NCBI GenBank assembly: GCA_036008465.1
Contig: DASYNP010000095.1
Coordinates: 104,706-168,705 of the forward strand
Source: DASPSM01 sp036008465
GTDB lineage: Bacteria; Planctomycetota; Planctomycetia; Planctomycetales; Planctomycetaceae
Direction of reading: 5' to 3'
DNA length: 64,000 nucleotides
In this document: piece by piece, positions 17,784 to 25,732 of the stretch
How positions within the stretch are numbered: position 1 is the stretch's first letter
Layout: each line of letters begins with the position of its first letter
Position numbers and translations under genes: made by a program
Notes under the pieces: model-generated
The model's input: the letters and a program-made list of their open reading frames with translations, nothing else
The model's database searches: none
Told to the model about the DNA's origin: nothing

Positions 17784-17828
17784 CAAAAAAAAACCGAGCG
17801 GGGACGCCGTCTTGGTCGTCCCCGCTCG
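17784..17828 (-). terminator. Rho-independent terminator of the YTV-repeat gene
   Basis: On the minus strand CGAGCGGGGACG pairs with CGTCCCCGCTCG (plus positions 17817-17828 and 17795-17806), followed by GG and a run of nine T. It lies about 60 bases past the stop of the Cys-rich YTV gene, in the right orientation. Confidence 0.88.
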
Positions 17829-17886
17829 TAACAGAGAGCGAGCTGGCCCGGTTGGTTATCCCGCTGGGCCCTCGGGGTTGAACAAT

Positions 17887-19350
17887 TTACATCTTCGAGC
17901 AACCAGGAGCCGGAGCAGGCTGAGCGGCCTGGCACGCCGGTCCACAGGGAACTTGACGGCACACGGTGCGGGGAACGCAGCGGGTCACCGTGTACTGCAC
18001 TTGCCGCGGAACGCAGCGGCTGCAGGTCTTGTAGTGCGTCTCGCAAACCTGGTGGCAGGTGGTGTAGGGCACCTTCTTCGTGCAGGTCTCCTGGGTGTAG
18101 TTGCAGACCGTGTAGGGAACGTTCTTCGTGCAGGTCTCTGTCACCCAGTGGCAGGTGACGTAGGGGACCGTCTTCTGGCAGACTTCCTTGTGCCACGTGC
18201 AGGTGACGTAAGGAACTTGCTTCTGGACGGTGTAGTGCTGCCACGTGCAGCTCGTGTAGGGGACCGTCTTCTGGCAGACTTCATGCGTGTAGGTGCAGGT
18301 CGTGTAGGGGATGCGCTTCGTGCAGGTCTGTTGCGTGTAGGTGCAAACCGTGTAGGGAACCTTCTGCATCGTCTGGCTCGGGACCTGGCGGCACACCGTG
18401 TACGGGCACTGCGTGTGCTTCACTTCGGTCACGTAGCGGGTGCAGGACTGTTCCTGCTTCACGATCTTCGGAACCCAAACGCGGCGGCAGCACTGCGTTG
18501 ACGGGCACTGAACTTGGACCATGCGGCAGGCGCCCGGCTGGTAAATGCAGCAGCAGGTGTTCGGATCGTAGCACCACGTGCCTGGATCGCACTGGCACTG
18601 ATTCATCACCGGACCGGGAATCGTCTCCATCTGGTTCTGCCATTCGCCGCAGTCGACGTCGACCGTTTGCTTCTCGACGACCGGCTTGCACTCGGTGTAG
18701 CAGACGTCGCGGTAGCAGGTCTGTTGCTCGGTCTTCCAGGTCGTGCAGCAGATGTCCTTGTAGCAGGTCTCATAGTGGGGCGTGCAGACCGTGTAGCAGC
18801 AGTCACGGTAGCAGGTCTGATAGCAGGGTTTGCAGACGTTGTAGCAGACGGTCTTGTAGCAAGTCTGGAAGCAGGGCTTGCAGACCGGAATGCAGCAGGT
18901 CTTGTAGCAGGTCTGGAAACACGGCTTGCAGACGGTGAAGCAGCAGGTCTTGTAGCACGTCTGGAAGCAGGGCTTGCAGTGCGTGTGGCAGACTTGCTTG
19001 TAGCACGTCTGGTAATGCGGTCGGCAGACGTTGTAGCAGACGTCCTTCCAGCACGTCTCGTAAACGTTTCTCATGCAGGTGTACGGGATCTGCTCGCAGA
19101 CGTGGTCATAGACCGTCTTGCAGCAGGTCTCGTTCTGCTGCTCCCAGACCGTTTCTTGGACCGTCTTCATGCAGACGGCCGGGTCAGGGGCGCAGCAGCT
19201 CTTGGCGGTGCAAAAGTCGCCGGCCGGCGCACAGCACGCCGGTGGGCAGCAGCTATAGCTCTGCGTCCCGCAGAGCCCCGCGTCGACGCTGTTGGCCAAG
19301 AGCGCTAGCGCCAGCGCGGCAAGCATTGTTTCCAGTGATGCGGTCTTCAT
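17887..19350 (-). CDS. Cys-rich YTV-repeat secreted protein (planctomycete cell-wall type)
   Basis: The protein has 487 residues from ATG 19350, with signal peptide SLETMLAALALALLANSVDA. The mature chain is almost all short Cys repeats. The N-terminal half repeats units like CKPCFQTCYKTCC about nine times; the C-terminal half repeats VPYTVCTYTQETC-type units about ten times. The recurrent YTV/YTT/YVT triplet is the hallmark of the Pfam YTV motif, described in planctomycetes and reported among Rhodopirellula baltica cell-wall proteins. Cys content suggests an extensively disulphide-bonded wall or surface layer protein. It is upstream of the macroglobulin on the same strand but separated by a terminator. 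Expected high expression is an inference. Confidence 0.9.
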   Translation of the reverse strand: MKTASLETMLAALALALLANSVDAGLCGTQSYSCCPPACCAPAGDFCTAKSCCAPDPAVCMKTVQETVWEQQNETCCKTVYDHVCEQIPYTCMRNVYETCWKDVCYNVCRPHYQTCYKQVCHTHCKPCFQTCYKTCCFTVCKPCFQTCYKTCCIPVCKPCFQTCYKTVCYNVCKPCYQTCYRDCCYTVCTPHYETCYKDICCTTWKTEQQTCYRDVCYTECKPVVEKQTVDVDCGEWQNQMETIPGPVMNQCQCDPGTWCYDPNTCCCIYQPGACRMVQVQCPSTQCCRRVWVPKIVKQEQSCTRYVTEVKHTQCPYTVCRQVPSQTMQKVPYTVCTYTQQTCTKRIPYTTCTYTHEVCQKTVPYTSCTWQHYTVQKQVPYVTCTWHKEVCQKTVPYVTCHWVTETCTKNVPYTVCNYTQETCTKKVPYTTCHQVCETHYKTCSRCVPRQVQYTVTRCVPRTVCRQVPCGPACQAAQPAPAPGCSKM

Positions 19351-19752
19351 CGAACTTGCCCTCGTAAAAGCGATCCATGCCGAACAGTGCCGGCGGCTCA
19401 CATACCGCCCGTCCCTCTTTACGTCGTCAACCTAAACAGGCCGCTTGAGTCACATCCCGCACTTAGCCGCTCCTCCGCGACCGTCTCTTTTTGTGTGGGG
19501 GACATAACCCGGAAGGGCGTTACAACCGCTATCCTCCACCGCGCGCGAAGAGCGGGTCTATTACGCCCAGATTGCGCGTCGACGGCCGGGTGTTGGGGTC
19601 AACTCGCAGCTCGCCCCAGCTCTGCAAGAACTGAGGGCGAACCGAAGCGGTTCGACCCCAGCCACCCGAAAGATTTACAATCGGCAGCACACCGGGCGGC
19701 CACAATTCCGCGCGGATTGCGTTGAAGAAACGGGCGAATATCGGAGCGATCG
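19351..19752. other. Gene-free spacer upstream of the YTV gene and the isomerase gene
   Basis: Divergent promoters for the YTV gene and the TIM-barrel gene must lie in these 400 bases. I see no open frame with coding character, no convincing -35/-10 pair and no repeat. Confidence 0.5.
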
Positions 19753-20580
19753 ATGAAGTTCGCAATCTGTCAGGAGCTGTTCGAGGACTGGGATTGGGAG
19801 CGGCAGTGCCGCTTTATCGCCGAGGCGGGCTATACGGGGATCGAGGTCGCCCCCTTTTCGCTCGCCAGCCGAATCGGTGAGATCAGCGCCGAACGGCGGC
19901 AGGAACTGAGGCGGCAGGCCGAAGTTCATGGACTCTCGATCATCGGCTTGCACTGGCTCCTGGCGAAAACCGAAGGCCTGCACCTGACGTCCGCCGATCC
20001 GGCGATCCGCAAGGCGACGGCCGATTATCTCGCTCAATTGGGGGAGGCGTGCGCCGATCTCGGGGGCGAATTGATGGTCTTTGGCTCCCCGAAGCAGCGG
20101 GACCTCGCACCCGGCATGACGCGCGAGGACGGGCTCGCCCATGCGGAGGAGATCTTCCGGGCCGCGCTCCCAAAGCTGGCCGATCGCGGCGTTCGGCTGT
20201 GCTTGGAGCCACTGACCCCAAACGAGACCAACTTTCTCAACACATGCGCCGAGGCTCAGGAGCTGATTGATCGGATCGATCATCCGAATTTGTGTCTGCA
20301 TCAGGATGTGAAGGCGATGAAGCTGGCCGAGTCGCAGCCGATCCCCGAGTTGATCGCCCAGTACGCCGGCCGCGTGGGGCATTTCCACGCCAACGACACG
20401 AACCTGCTGGGGCCCGGAATGGGCGAGACCGACTTCGTGCCGATCTTCGCCGCGCTCAAGCGCGCGAAGTATGCGGGCTGGGTTTCGGTCGAAGTGTTCG
20501 ACTACAGTCCGGGATGCGAACGCATCGCTCGCGAAAGCTTTGAAGCGATGCAACTCGCTTGCGCGCGCGCTTCCACATGA
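19753..20580 (+). CDS. Sugar-phosphate isomerase/epimerase family TIM barrel (hydroxypyruvate isomerase-like)
   Basis: The 275-residue protein has the AP-endonuclease-2-like TIM barrel pattern: MKFAICQELF at strand 1, GYTGIEVAPF at strand 2, LMVFGSPKQR, then LCLEPLTPNE holding the metal-ligand Glu, HQDVKAM, GHFHANDTN (His and Asp ligands) and VSVEVFDY with the second Glu. Members isomerise or epimerise sugars or hydroxypyruvate with a divalent metal. The exact substrate cannot be deduced. The gene stands alone; the stop is followed by a compositionally odd spacer. Confidence 0.87.
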   Translation: MKFAICQELFEDWDWERQCRFIAEAGYTGIEVAPFSLASRIGEISAERRQELRRQAEVHGLSIIGLHWLLAKTEGLHLTSADPAIRKATADYLAQLGEACADLGGELMVFGSPKQRDLAPGMTREDGLAHAEEIFRAALPKLADRGVRLCLEPLTPNETNFLNTCAEAQELIDRIDHPNLCLHQDVKAMKLAESQPIPELIAQYAGRVGHFHANDTNLLGPGMGETDFVPIFAALKRAKYAGWVSVEVFDYSPGCERIARESFEAMQLACARAST

Positions 20581-21161
20581 AGAATGCGAGCGCAGACGAT
20601 CACATCAGAAAAATTTTTGAAAATTTTTTCGATGCGATTTTTGGGCGCGGCGCGACTCGTTTGCGGTTTCGTGCCGCTCGCGCGCCTCGCGTGCAAAAAC
20701 ATCACAAACGACGGGCGCCAGCAGCGCGCCGCGCAAAAAAGACTATTTTTCTCGATGAAAATGCGCGATGCGCGCGGCGTCCGTTCGGTGAATCGCATCG
20801 CGCGGTGAAGACTTGCGTCGCGTCGGTGCCGCGAGTCGGAAGCGGAGACCACACCGGCATCGTGACTTGTGACGATTGCCGCGCGCTCAAACACGACGTA
20901 AATGGCTTGCAAGAATTTTTTAAATCCGTAGGATGACCGCATTAGTTGCAGGTCTTGATGACCAGCGCGTGTCGCGGAGAGAAAAAAGTTGATGCAATCA
21001 ACCGGACACTCAACGAGACGAGCCTCGGTCAACAGGAGTTGCAGCCCGGCTTGTCACGGTTGACACGCCGGAAGTTTCGTTTCGTGACTCGTCGACGCCG
21101 ATTCTAGCCCGGTATGCCAGCGGCGAGACGGTCACTGGTTGGCTCTGTAAGGAGAATTACG
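20581..21161. other. Compositionally odd spacer upstream of the Lys-rich mini-gene
   Basis: The stretch alternates A/T blocks (AAAATTTTTGAAAATTTTTT near 20610; AATTTTTTAAAT near 20915) with CG-rich runs full of GCGCG and GATGCG. Open frames here have no coding character and no ribosome binding site. It could be the transcribed leader of the 21-codon gene, an unannotated RNA, or simply skewed spacer. Confidence 0.45.
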
Positions 21162-21227
21162 GTGGCCAAGAAGAAAGCTGCGAAGAAGGGTGCAAAAAAG
21201 AAGGCCAAGAAGGGCAAGAAGAAGTAG
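21162..21227 (+). CDS. 21-residue Lys/Ala/Gly mini-protein
   Basis: The GTG at 21162 is preceded by AAGGAG at 21149-21154, seven bases away. The peptide is composed only of Met, Ala, Lys and Gly (MAKKKAAKKGAKKKAKKGKK then K), about two thirds Lys. It resembles the basic tails of bacterial histone H1-like proteins and could bind DNA or RNA. It is followed by hairpins at 21253-21265 and 21268-21296. Nothing around it defines a pathway. The strict composition and the good ribosome binding site argue for a real gene rather than chance. Confidence 0.6.
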   Translation: MAKKKAAKKGAKKKAKKGKKK

Positions 21228-21252
21228 TCTTCGCTAAGCCTGCCTGATTTTT

Positions 21253-21296
21253 GCACGAATCGTGCATGAAGCGGTCGAGGGAATCTCGGCCGCTTC
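21253..21296 (+). terminator. Two successive hairpins after the mini-gene
   Basis: GCACGA/TCGTGC (21253-21265) is followed by GAAGCGGTCGAG/CTCGGCCGCTTC (21268-21279 with 21285-21296, one G:U). There is no clean T-tract, so termination is likely but not certain. The structures also lie just past the end of rnc on the other strand. Confidence 0.5.
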
Positions 21297-21364
21297 TGCT
21301 TTCGAATGTTCTCCCGACTTCTCATTCGGGTGACAACTCGCGACAGCCGTACCGGTGAAGCGAT

Positions 21365-22093
21365 TCAGTCGGCGCGGTGGGGAACTGGTTTTCCCTCGAT
21401 CTCGCACAGCGCGTTGAGCGCCGCCCGCTGCTCGGCTTCTTTCTTGCTCGCGCCCCACGCGGCCGGATAGGCCTGCGAGCCGATCGCCGCGGAGATCTTG
21501 AAGCACTTCGAGTGATCGGGGCCCTTCTCGTCGAGCACCTGGTAGAGCGGCGTCGCGCCGAACTGCTTCTGCGACATCTGCTGCAGCAAGCTCTTATAGT
21601 TCCGACTGAGCCTCGGCTCGATTTCCAGATCGAGTTCCGGAGCCATCGCCCGCTCAACGAACGCGCGGACGACCTCGTGACCGCCGTCGAGATAGACGGC
21701 CGCCACCACCGATTCGAATACCCCAGCGAGGATCGACGAGGGGATGTGCTGATGCGTCAAGAGGCCTTTGCCCAACAGCAAGAAGTCGGCAAGACCCAGT
21801 TGCTCGGCCACCCGCGCGCAGGTATTGCGGCTGACGAGCGAGGACTTGATGCGCGTCAGTTCTCCCTCGGGATACTCGGGAAAACGGTGATAGAGCGCTT
21901 CGCAGATGATGCCGCCCAGGATCGCGTCACCCAAGAATTCGAGCCGCTCATTGGACTCGATGCGGGTCCGCGAAATCGACGCGTGCGTGAGCGCCAGTTC
22001 GAGCAAGGCGCGATCGCGAAACCGATACTGAAGAGCCTCTTCGCACAGGGAAATTTTCGATTCCGCCGTCGACTCTTCAAGCGGTTTGGACAT
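21365..22093 (-). CDS. rnc: Ribonuclease III
   Basis: The 242-residue protein has the RNase III signature ERLEFLGDAI (nuclease domain, with the second acidic pair in VFESVVAAVYLDGG) and a C-terminal double-stranded RNA binding domain (NYKSLLQQMSQ, KISAAIGSQAYPAAWGASKKEAEQRAA). The enzyme cleaves double-stranded RNA, including rRNA precursors. The start at 22093 has AGGAG eight bases upstream; an open extension of 15 codons lacks one. It is divergent from htrA. Nothing is unusual in the catalytic residues that can be seen. Confidence 0.95.
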   Translation of the reverse strand: MSKPLEESTAESKISLCEEALQYRFRDRALLELALTHASISRTRIESNERLEFLGDAILGGIICEALYHRFPEYPEGELTRIKSSLVSRNTCARVAEQLGLADFLLLGKGLLTHQHIPSSILAGVFESVVAAVYLDGGHEVVRAFVERAMAPELDLEIEPRLSRNYKSLLQQMSQKQFGATPLYQVLDEKGPDHSKCFKISAAIGSQAYPAAWGASKKEAEQRAALNALCEIEGKPVPHRAD

Positions 22094-22387
22094 ACCGGCT
22101 CCTGCGTTTAAGGTAGGCCGCAAAACCCGCATTGTCAATCGGCGTCAATTTCGTGAAGGCTGCGCAACTCCTTGAATTGGCCGAACTTGGGGAAACCCGC
22201 CAAAAACATTTCTGACAGCAGCTTCCAACATCTTGCCCGACGCAAGTCGTATAACTATTGAACGCCGTGACTGCATACAATTCGCGCAAGTAGGCGGTCC
22301 GACACCTTTAAACATCATTGGGCAGAGCCGCCTTCCGAGAGGGTGCGGCGCTTTCCACGCAGAAACAGGCAAACAGGAGGAACGTCG

Positions 22388-23902
22388 ATGAAATTGGTCC
22401 AGGCAAATGCAAAATGGCTGGCCGCTTTGGCGTGCGGCGTCATGCTCGCCGGCGCCGCAATGGTTGTCGGGGAAGTGGGGCACTCGAGAGAGCACGCGCA
22501 GGCCAGCGACGTGCGTGGGCTTTCTAAAGTCTTTCGCGATGTCGCCAAGAAATCCCGCCCGTCGATCGTGACGATTCTCACGACGGGCAAGGCGCAGACC
22601 GTTCGCATGCCCCAGTTTGACGGGGACGAGAGCCCGTTCGGCGACTTGTTCAAGAACCAGCCGGAATTTCGTCAGTTCTTCCGTCAGCGTCAGCAGGCGC
22701 AGCCGGTTGTGCCGCATGGCATGGGCTCAGGATTCGTGATCGATCCGCGGGGGATCATCATGACCAACAATCACGTTGTGAACGGCGCCTCGGAGGTGAA
22801 GGTCCGCTTCGCCGACGGTCGTGAATACGTCGCCACGGGGATCAAGACCGATCCCCGCACCGATATCGCCATTCTGCGGGTCAACCCGGCGTCGGGTGAA
22901 CACTTTGAGGCTCTAACACTGGGCAACAGCGACCAGTCAGAAGTGGGCGACTGGGTGCTCGCGATCGGCAGCCCGTTCGGGCTCGACATGACGGTCACCG
23001 CCGGCATCGTCAGCGCCAAGGGGCGTCATATCGACAAGAGCGAACGCGAAGACTTCATTCAGACCGATGCCGCCATCAATCCGGGCAACAGCGGCGGACC
23101 GCTTTTGAATCTGGACGGCGAAGTGATCGGCATCAACACGGCCATCTCGACCCGTAGCGGCGGGTACGACGGCGTCGGCTTTGCCGTGCCGATCAACATG
23201 GCTCACTGGGTTTCGGATCAGCTGATCGCCAAGGGCGCAGTTCGGCGCGCGTATTTGGGCGTCGGAATTCAGCAAGTTAACGGAACGCTGGCCGCGGTGC
23301 TTCACGTAAACGCCGGAGAAGGCGCGGTCGTCGGCGAAATCAAACCGAATTCGCCCGCCGAGAAGGCCGGATTGAAAACGCAAGACGTGATTCTCGACTT
23401 CAACGGCCAAAAGGTTGATGGACCCTCAGATCTGGCCGGAGTCGTGGAACGGATGGAGGTTGGAAAGACCTACCCGATGACGGTTGTTCGCGACGGCAAG
23501 CGAATGTCGGTCCCGGTGACCGTGCAGGAGATGCCGTCACGCTATACGAGCCTCGCGCGGGAAGAGTATGAAGAGGGGAATGGCGAGAATAACGCCAACC
23601 CCAACGGACCGATGTCGTTCGAGGAGCTGGGAATCGAAGTCAAAGAGCTGACGCCGCAAATCGCGCAGCAGCTCAAACTCAAGGATGCCAAGGGCGTCGT
23701 CGTCGGCAGTGTGAAATCGGGCAGCACGGCTGAAGAGGCCGGGCTGAGCGAAGGGATGCTGATCGAACGCGTCAACAAGCAGCCGGTCAGCACGCCCGAG
23801 GCGTTTAAGAACGCGATGCAGCATGCCTCCTTGAAGAACGGACTGATCTTCCAGGTCCGCACGTCTCTGGGAACGAGGCTGCTTGCGATCCGCAAAGGCT
23901 AA
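22388..23902 (+). CDS. HtrA/DegP-type periplasmic serine protease with two PDZ domains
   Basis: The protein has 504 residues from ATG 22388, with AGGAGG upstream. The N-terminal hydrophobic segment (WLAALACGVMLAGAAMVVG) is a signal or anchor. The catalytic triad is visible: His in TNNHVV, Asp in DPRTDIAIL and Ser in NPGNSGGPL. Two PDZ domains follow (GVGIQQVNG to GKRMSVPV, and FEELGIEVKEL to the end, with KGVVVGSV and GLSEGMLIE). DegP-type proteases degrade or refold misfolded envelope proteins. The position next to rnc is probably incidental. Confidence 0.94.
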   Translation: MKLVQANAKWLAALACGVMLAGAAMVVGEVGHSREHAQASDVRGLSKVFRDVAKKSRPSIVTILTTGKAQTVRMPQFDGDESPFGDLFKNQPEFRQFFRQRQQAQPVVPHGMGSGFVIDPRGIIMTNNHVVNGASEVKVRFADGREYVATGIKTDPRTDIAILRVNPASGEHFEALTLGNSDQSEVGDWVLAIGSPFGLDMTVTAGIVSAKGRHIDKSEREDFIQTDAAINPGNSGGPLLNLDGEVIGINTAISTRSGGYDGVGFAVPINMAHWVSDQLIAKGAVRRAYLGVGIQQVNGTLAAVLHVNAGEGAVVGEIKPNSPAEKAGLKTQDVILDFNGQKVDGPSDLAGVVERMEVGKTYPMTVVRDGKRMSVPVTVQEMPSRYTSLAREEYEEGNGENNANPNGPMSFEELGIEVKELTPQIAQQLKLKDAKGVVVGSVKSGSTAEEAGLSEGMLIERVNKQPVSTPEAFKNAMQHASLKNGLIFQVRTSLGTRLLAIRKG

Positions 23903-23986
23903 TCGCTTTTGCCCTTGATCGAGTTGGTTTGAGAGGCCGGGACCATCGCACGGGCGGTGGCCCCGGCCCTTTTGCTTTTGGCGAGC

Positions 23987-24236
23987 CGCTGGCGTGACAA
24001 CATATTGCATCTTGGGCGCAAGGCATGGGTGCAGCGTCGATTGAAGCATTCAGCGATGGAGGTTCATTTCGACGCACACCTTTCCCAAGCCGACAGCTTC
24101 GCTGTCGTTCCGGAACCGACGGCAGAGGCCGTCGGCTTGGGAAACTGAACGTTGCAAATGTGTCCACGATCACCGGTGCAACCGACACCTCACTCAAGGA
24201 CTTACAACCGAGATGCAATATGTTGGTGAGCCAGCG
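23987..24236. repeat. 250-bp element with imperfect 36-bp terminal inverted repeats and an inner palindrome
   Basis: The outer arms (23987-24022 and 24201-24236) share CGCTGGC, then a perfect 15-bp core CAACATATTGCATCT (23998-24012; inverse 24211-24225), then partial match. Inside, TTTCCCAAGCCGAC (24081-24094) is inverted at 24131-24144. No protein is encoded. The form suits a MITE-like element or a long RNA hairpin. Confidence 0.7.
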
Positions 24237-24289
24237 GGCGCTTCTGCCGCGAGAAAACGCGCCAAAGAAAAACAATCAACAGAAACTAA

Positions 24290-24323
24290 GCACCCTCGGG
24301 CTGACGCCCGAGGCTCGCCGGGT
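24290..24323. repeat. REP-like palindrome downstream of the deacetylase gene
   Basis: CCTCGGGC pairs with GCCCGAGG around TGAC, and the flank GCTCGCCGGGTG resembles the end of the repeat at 40071-40155. It directly abuts the 3' end of the deacetylase-family gene. Confidence 0.5.
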
Positions 24324-24325
24324 GT

Positions 24326-25288
24326 TTACGGTGGGCTCTGCGGCTCGGGTACCAGCGCCTCAATGTGCGCCTGCACCGACTCGCCAAGCACCTGGAGGTT
24401 GTAACCCCCCTCGAGCAGGCTGACGATTTTTCCGCCGCAATACTGCTCCGAGCACTCGCCGAGCAGTTGAGTCAGCTCGACAAAGTCTTCGTTCTCGAGA
24501 CCCAGCGAGCCGACCGGATCGGCCCGATGGGCGTCAAAGCCCGCGCTGATCAGAATCAGCTCGGGTTGCGCGTGTTGGGCTGCCCGCTCGAGCGCCGTCT
24601 GGAACCGTTCCAGGTATTCGCGGCGCGAGATGCCGAACCTTAGCGGCAGATTGGAGATCGCGCCCAGCCCCGCGCCGGTGCCCGTTTCATTGGTATCGCC
24701 TGTGCCGGGATAAAAGGGGAACCGGTGCGCCGAAAAGAAGTGCACGCGACCGTCGGAATAAAAGGAGTCCTGCGTGCCGTTGCCGTGATGCACGTCCCAA
24801 TCGACGATGAGCACTCGCGACAGCTCCAGCCTCTCGACCGCATGCTTTGCCGCCACGGCAACGTTGTTAAACAGGCAGAAACCCATCGGAGCGTCGGGGA
24901 GCGCGTGATGGCCTGGCGGTCGAATCAAGCACAATGCCCGCCGATGCGCTCCGGAAACAACCTCTTCGACCGCGGCCACCGCTACCCCGGCTGCGCGCAC
25001 CGCGGCGTCATAAGAATCGGGGCTCATTATGGTGTCGGCCTCGACATGCCCGCCCCCTGCCCTTGCCCAGGCTTCGACCTGCCGAATGTAGCCGACGCCG
25101 TGGACGCGGCCCAGTTCCTCGAGCGTGGCCGGGCGCACGGTCCCTCGATCGAAACGCCCATCGAGCTGGGTTGCGGCAAGATGCGCGGAAATCCGGCGCA
25201 ACCGTTCCGGGCACTCGGGGTGCTGGCTCGTCTCGTGCCGCAAAAACCAGGGATCGGAGTACAAAATCGCCGACGACGATCCGGCCAT
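24326..25288 (-). CDS. Histone-deacetylase-superfamily amidohydrolase
   Basis: The protein has 320 residues from ATG 25288; an alternative ATG lies at 25327. HDAC-fold motifs are clear: HPECPERLRRI near the start, RPPGHHALPDAPMGFCLFNN (active-site His pair), DWDVHHGNGTQ (zinc-binding Asp and His) and LISAGFDAHRADP (second zinc Asp). Bacterial members deacetylate acetylpolyamines, acetoin-related or other small amides, or proteins. The substrate is unknown. It appears monocistronic. Confidence 0.93.
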   Translation of the reverse strand: MAGSSSAILYSDPWFLRHETSQHPECPERLRRISAHLAATQLDGRFDRGTVRPATLEELGRVHGVGYIRQVEAWARAGGGHVEADTIMSPDSYDAAVRAAGVAVAAVEEVVSGAHRRALCLIRPPGHHALPDAPMGFCLFNNVAVAAKHAVERLELSRVLIVDWDVHHGNGTQDSFYSDGRVHFFSAHRFPFYPGTGDTNETGTGAGLGAISNLPLRFGISRREYLERFQTALERAAQHAQPELILISAGFDAHRADPVGSLGLENEDFVELTQLLGECSEQYCGGKIVSLLEGGYNLQVLGESVQAHIEALVPEPQSPP

Positions 25289-25327
25289 CGCAAGCTCCGG
25301 GGATCGCGGAACTAAAGTGCAACTCAA

Positions 25328-25732
25328 GGAGTCTCTATTGTGCTGGGATTGAGATACTCCGCCTATGGAGCGGCCCGGTCGGTAGATTCCCGTAGGGACT
25401 AACCGTCAGTCGAGCCGATCTGGACGTAGAATCGGTGAGATGCCTCACTAAACGTCCTTGACAGTCGCAAAAACGGGGTGATAACGTAAAGTAAGGCCGA
25501 ATTCTCGGCAGAGGTGCACATTTGGTTCGTGGTCATTTGGGCCTTTGACCACTAGGATGCTTCTCCAAAATGCTCGAATTCCCCGGGCGCGCGCAGCACT
25601 TATCGATTCTTCCGCATCATCTTAAGTGGCTCGGCATCAACTTGAGTGGCTCATCACAGACTTGAGTGGCCCTGAACGGCCGCGGCGCTTTGCGAGACGC
25701 GACACACGGCTCCGAAGCGGCTCGATCTCTTT
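25328..25732. other. Spacer between the deacetylase gene and the HEAT-repeat pair
   Basis: The first 290 bases hold no open frame with coding character. The last part contains the period-20 direct repeat at 25621-25670, listed separately. This region must carry the promoters of both divergent genes. Confidence 0.5.
25621..25670 (+). promoter_or_regulatory. Three direct repeats with exact 20-bp period
   Basis: CTTAAGTGGC (25621), CTTGAGTGGC (25641) and CTTGAGTGGC (25661) recur every 20 bases, two helical turns, so all face the same side of DNA. They lie 60-160 bases upstream of the HEAT-protein start. The phasing suggests a regulator binding array; the regulator is unknown. Confidence 0.5.

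Noticed and set aside
18498..19308. Plus-strand frames over the YTV gene
   Set aside because: They mirror the periodic Cys repeats; the minus-strand frame has a signal peptide and a terminator.
17887..19350. Regular DNA repeats that could suggest a CRISPR array
   Set aside because: The repeats are in-frame codons of the Cys-rich protein, without constant-length unique spacers. No CRISPR array is seen anywhere in the window.
20559..20936. Open frame rich in Arg in the odd spacer
   Set aside because: It starts inside the isomerase gene, lacks a ribosome site, and its Arg content simply follows from CGCG runs.
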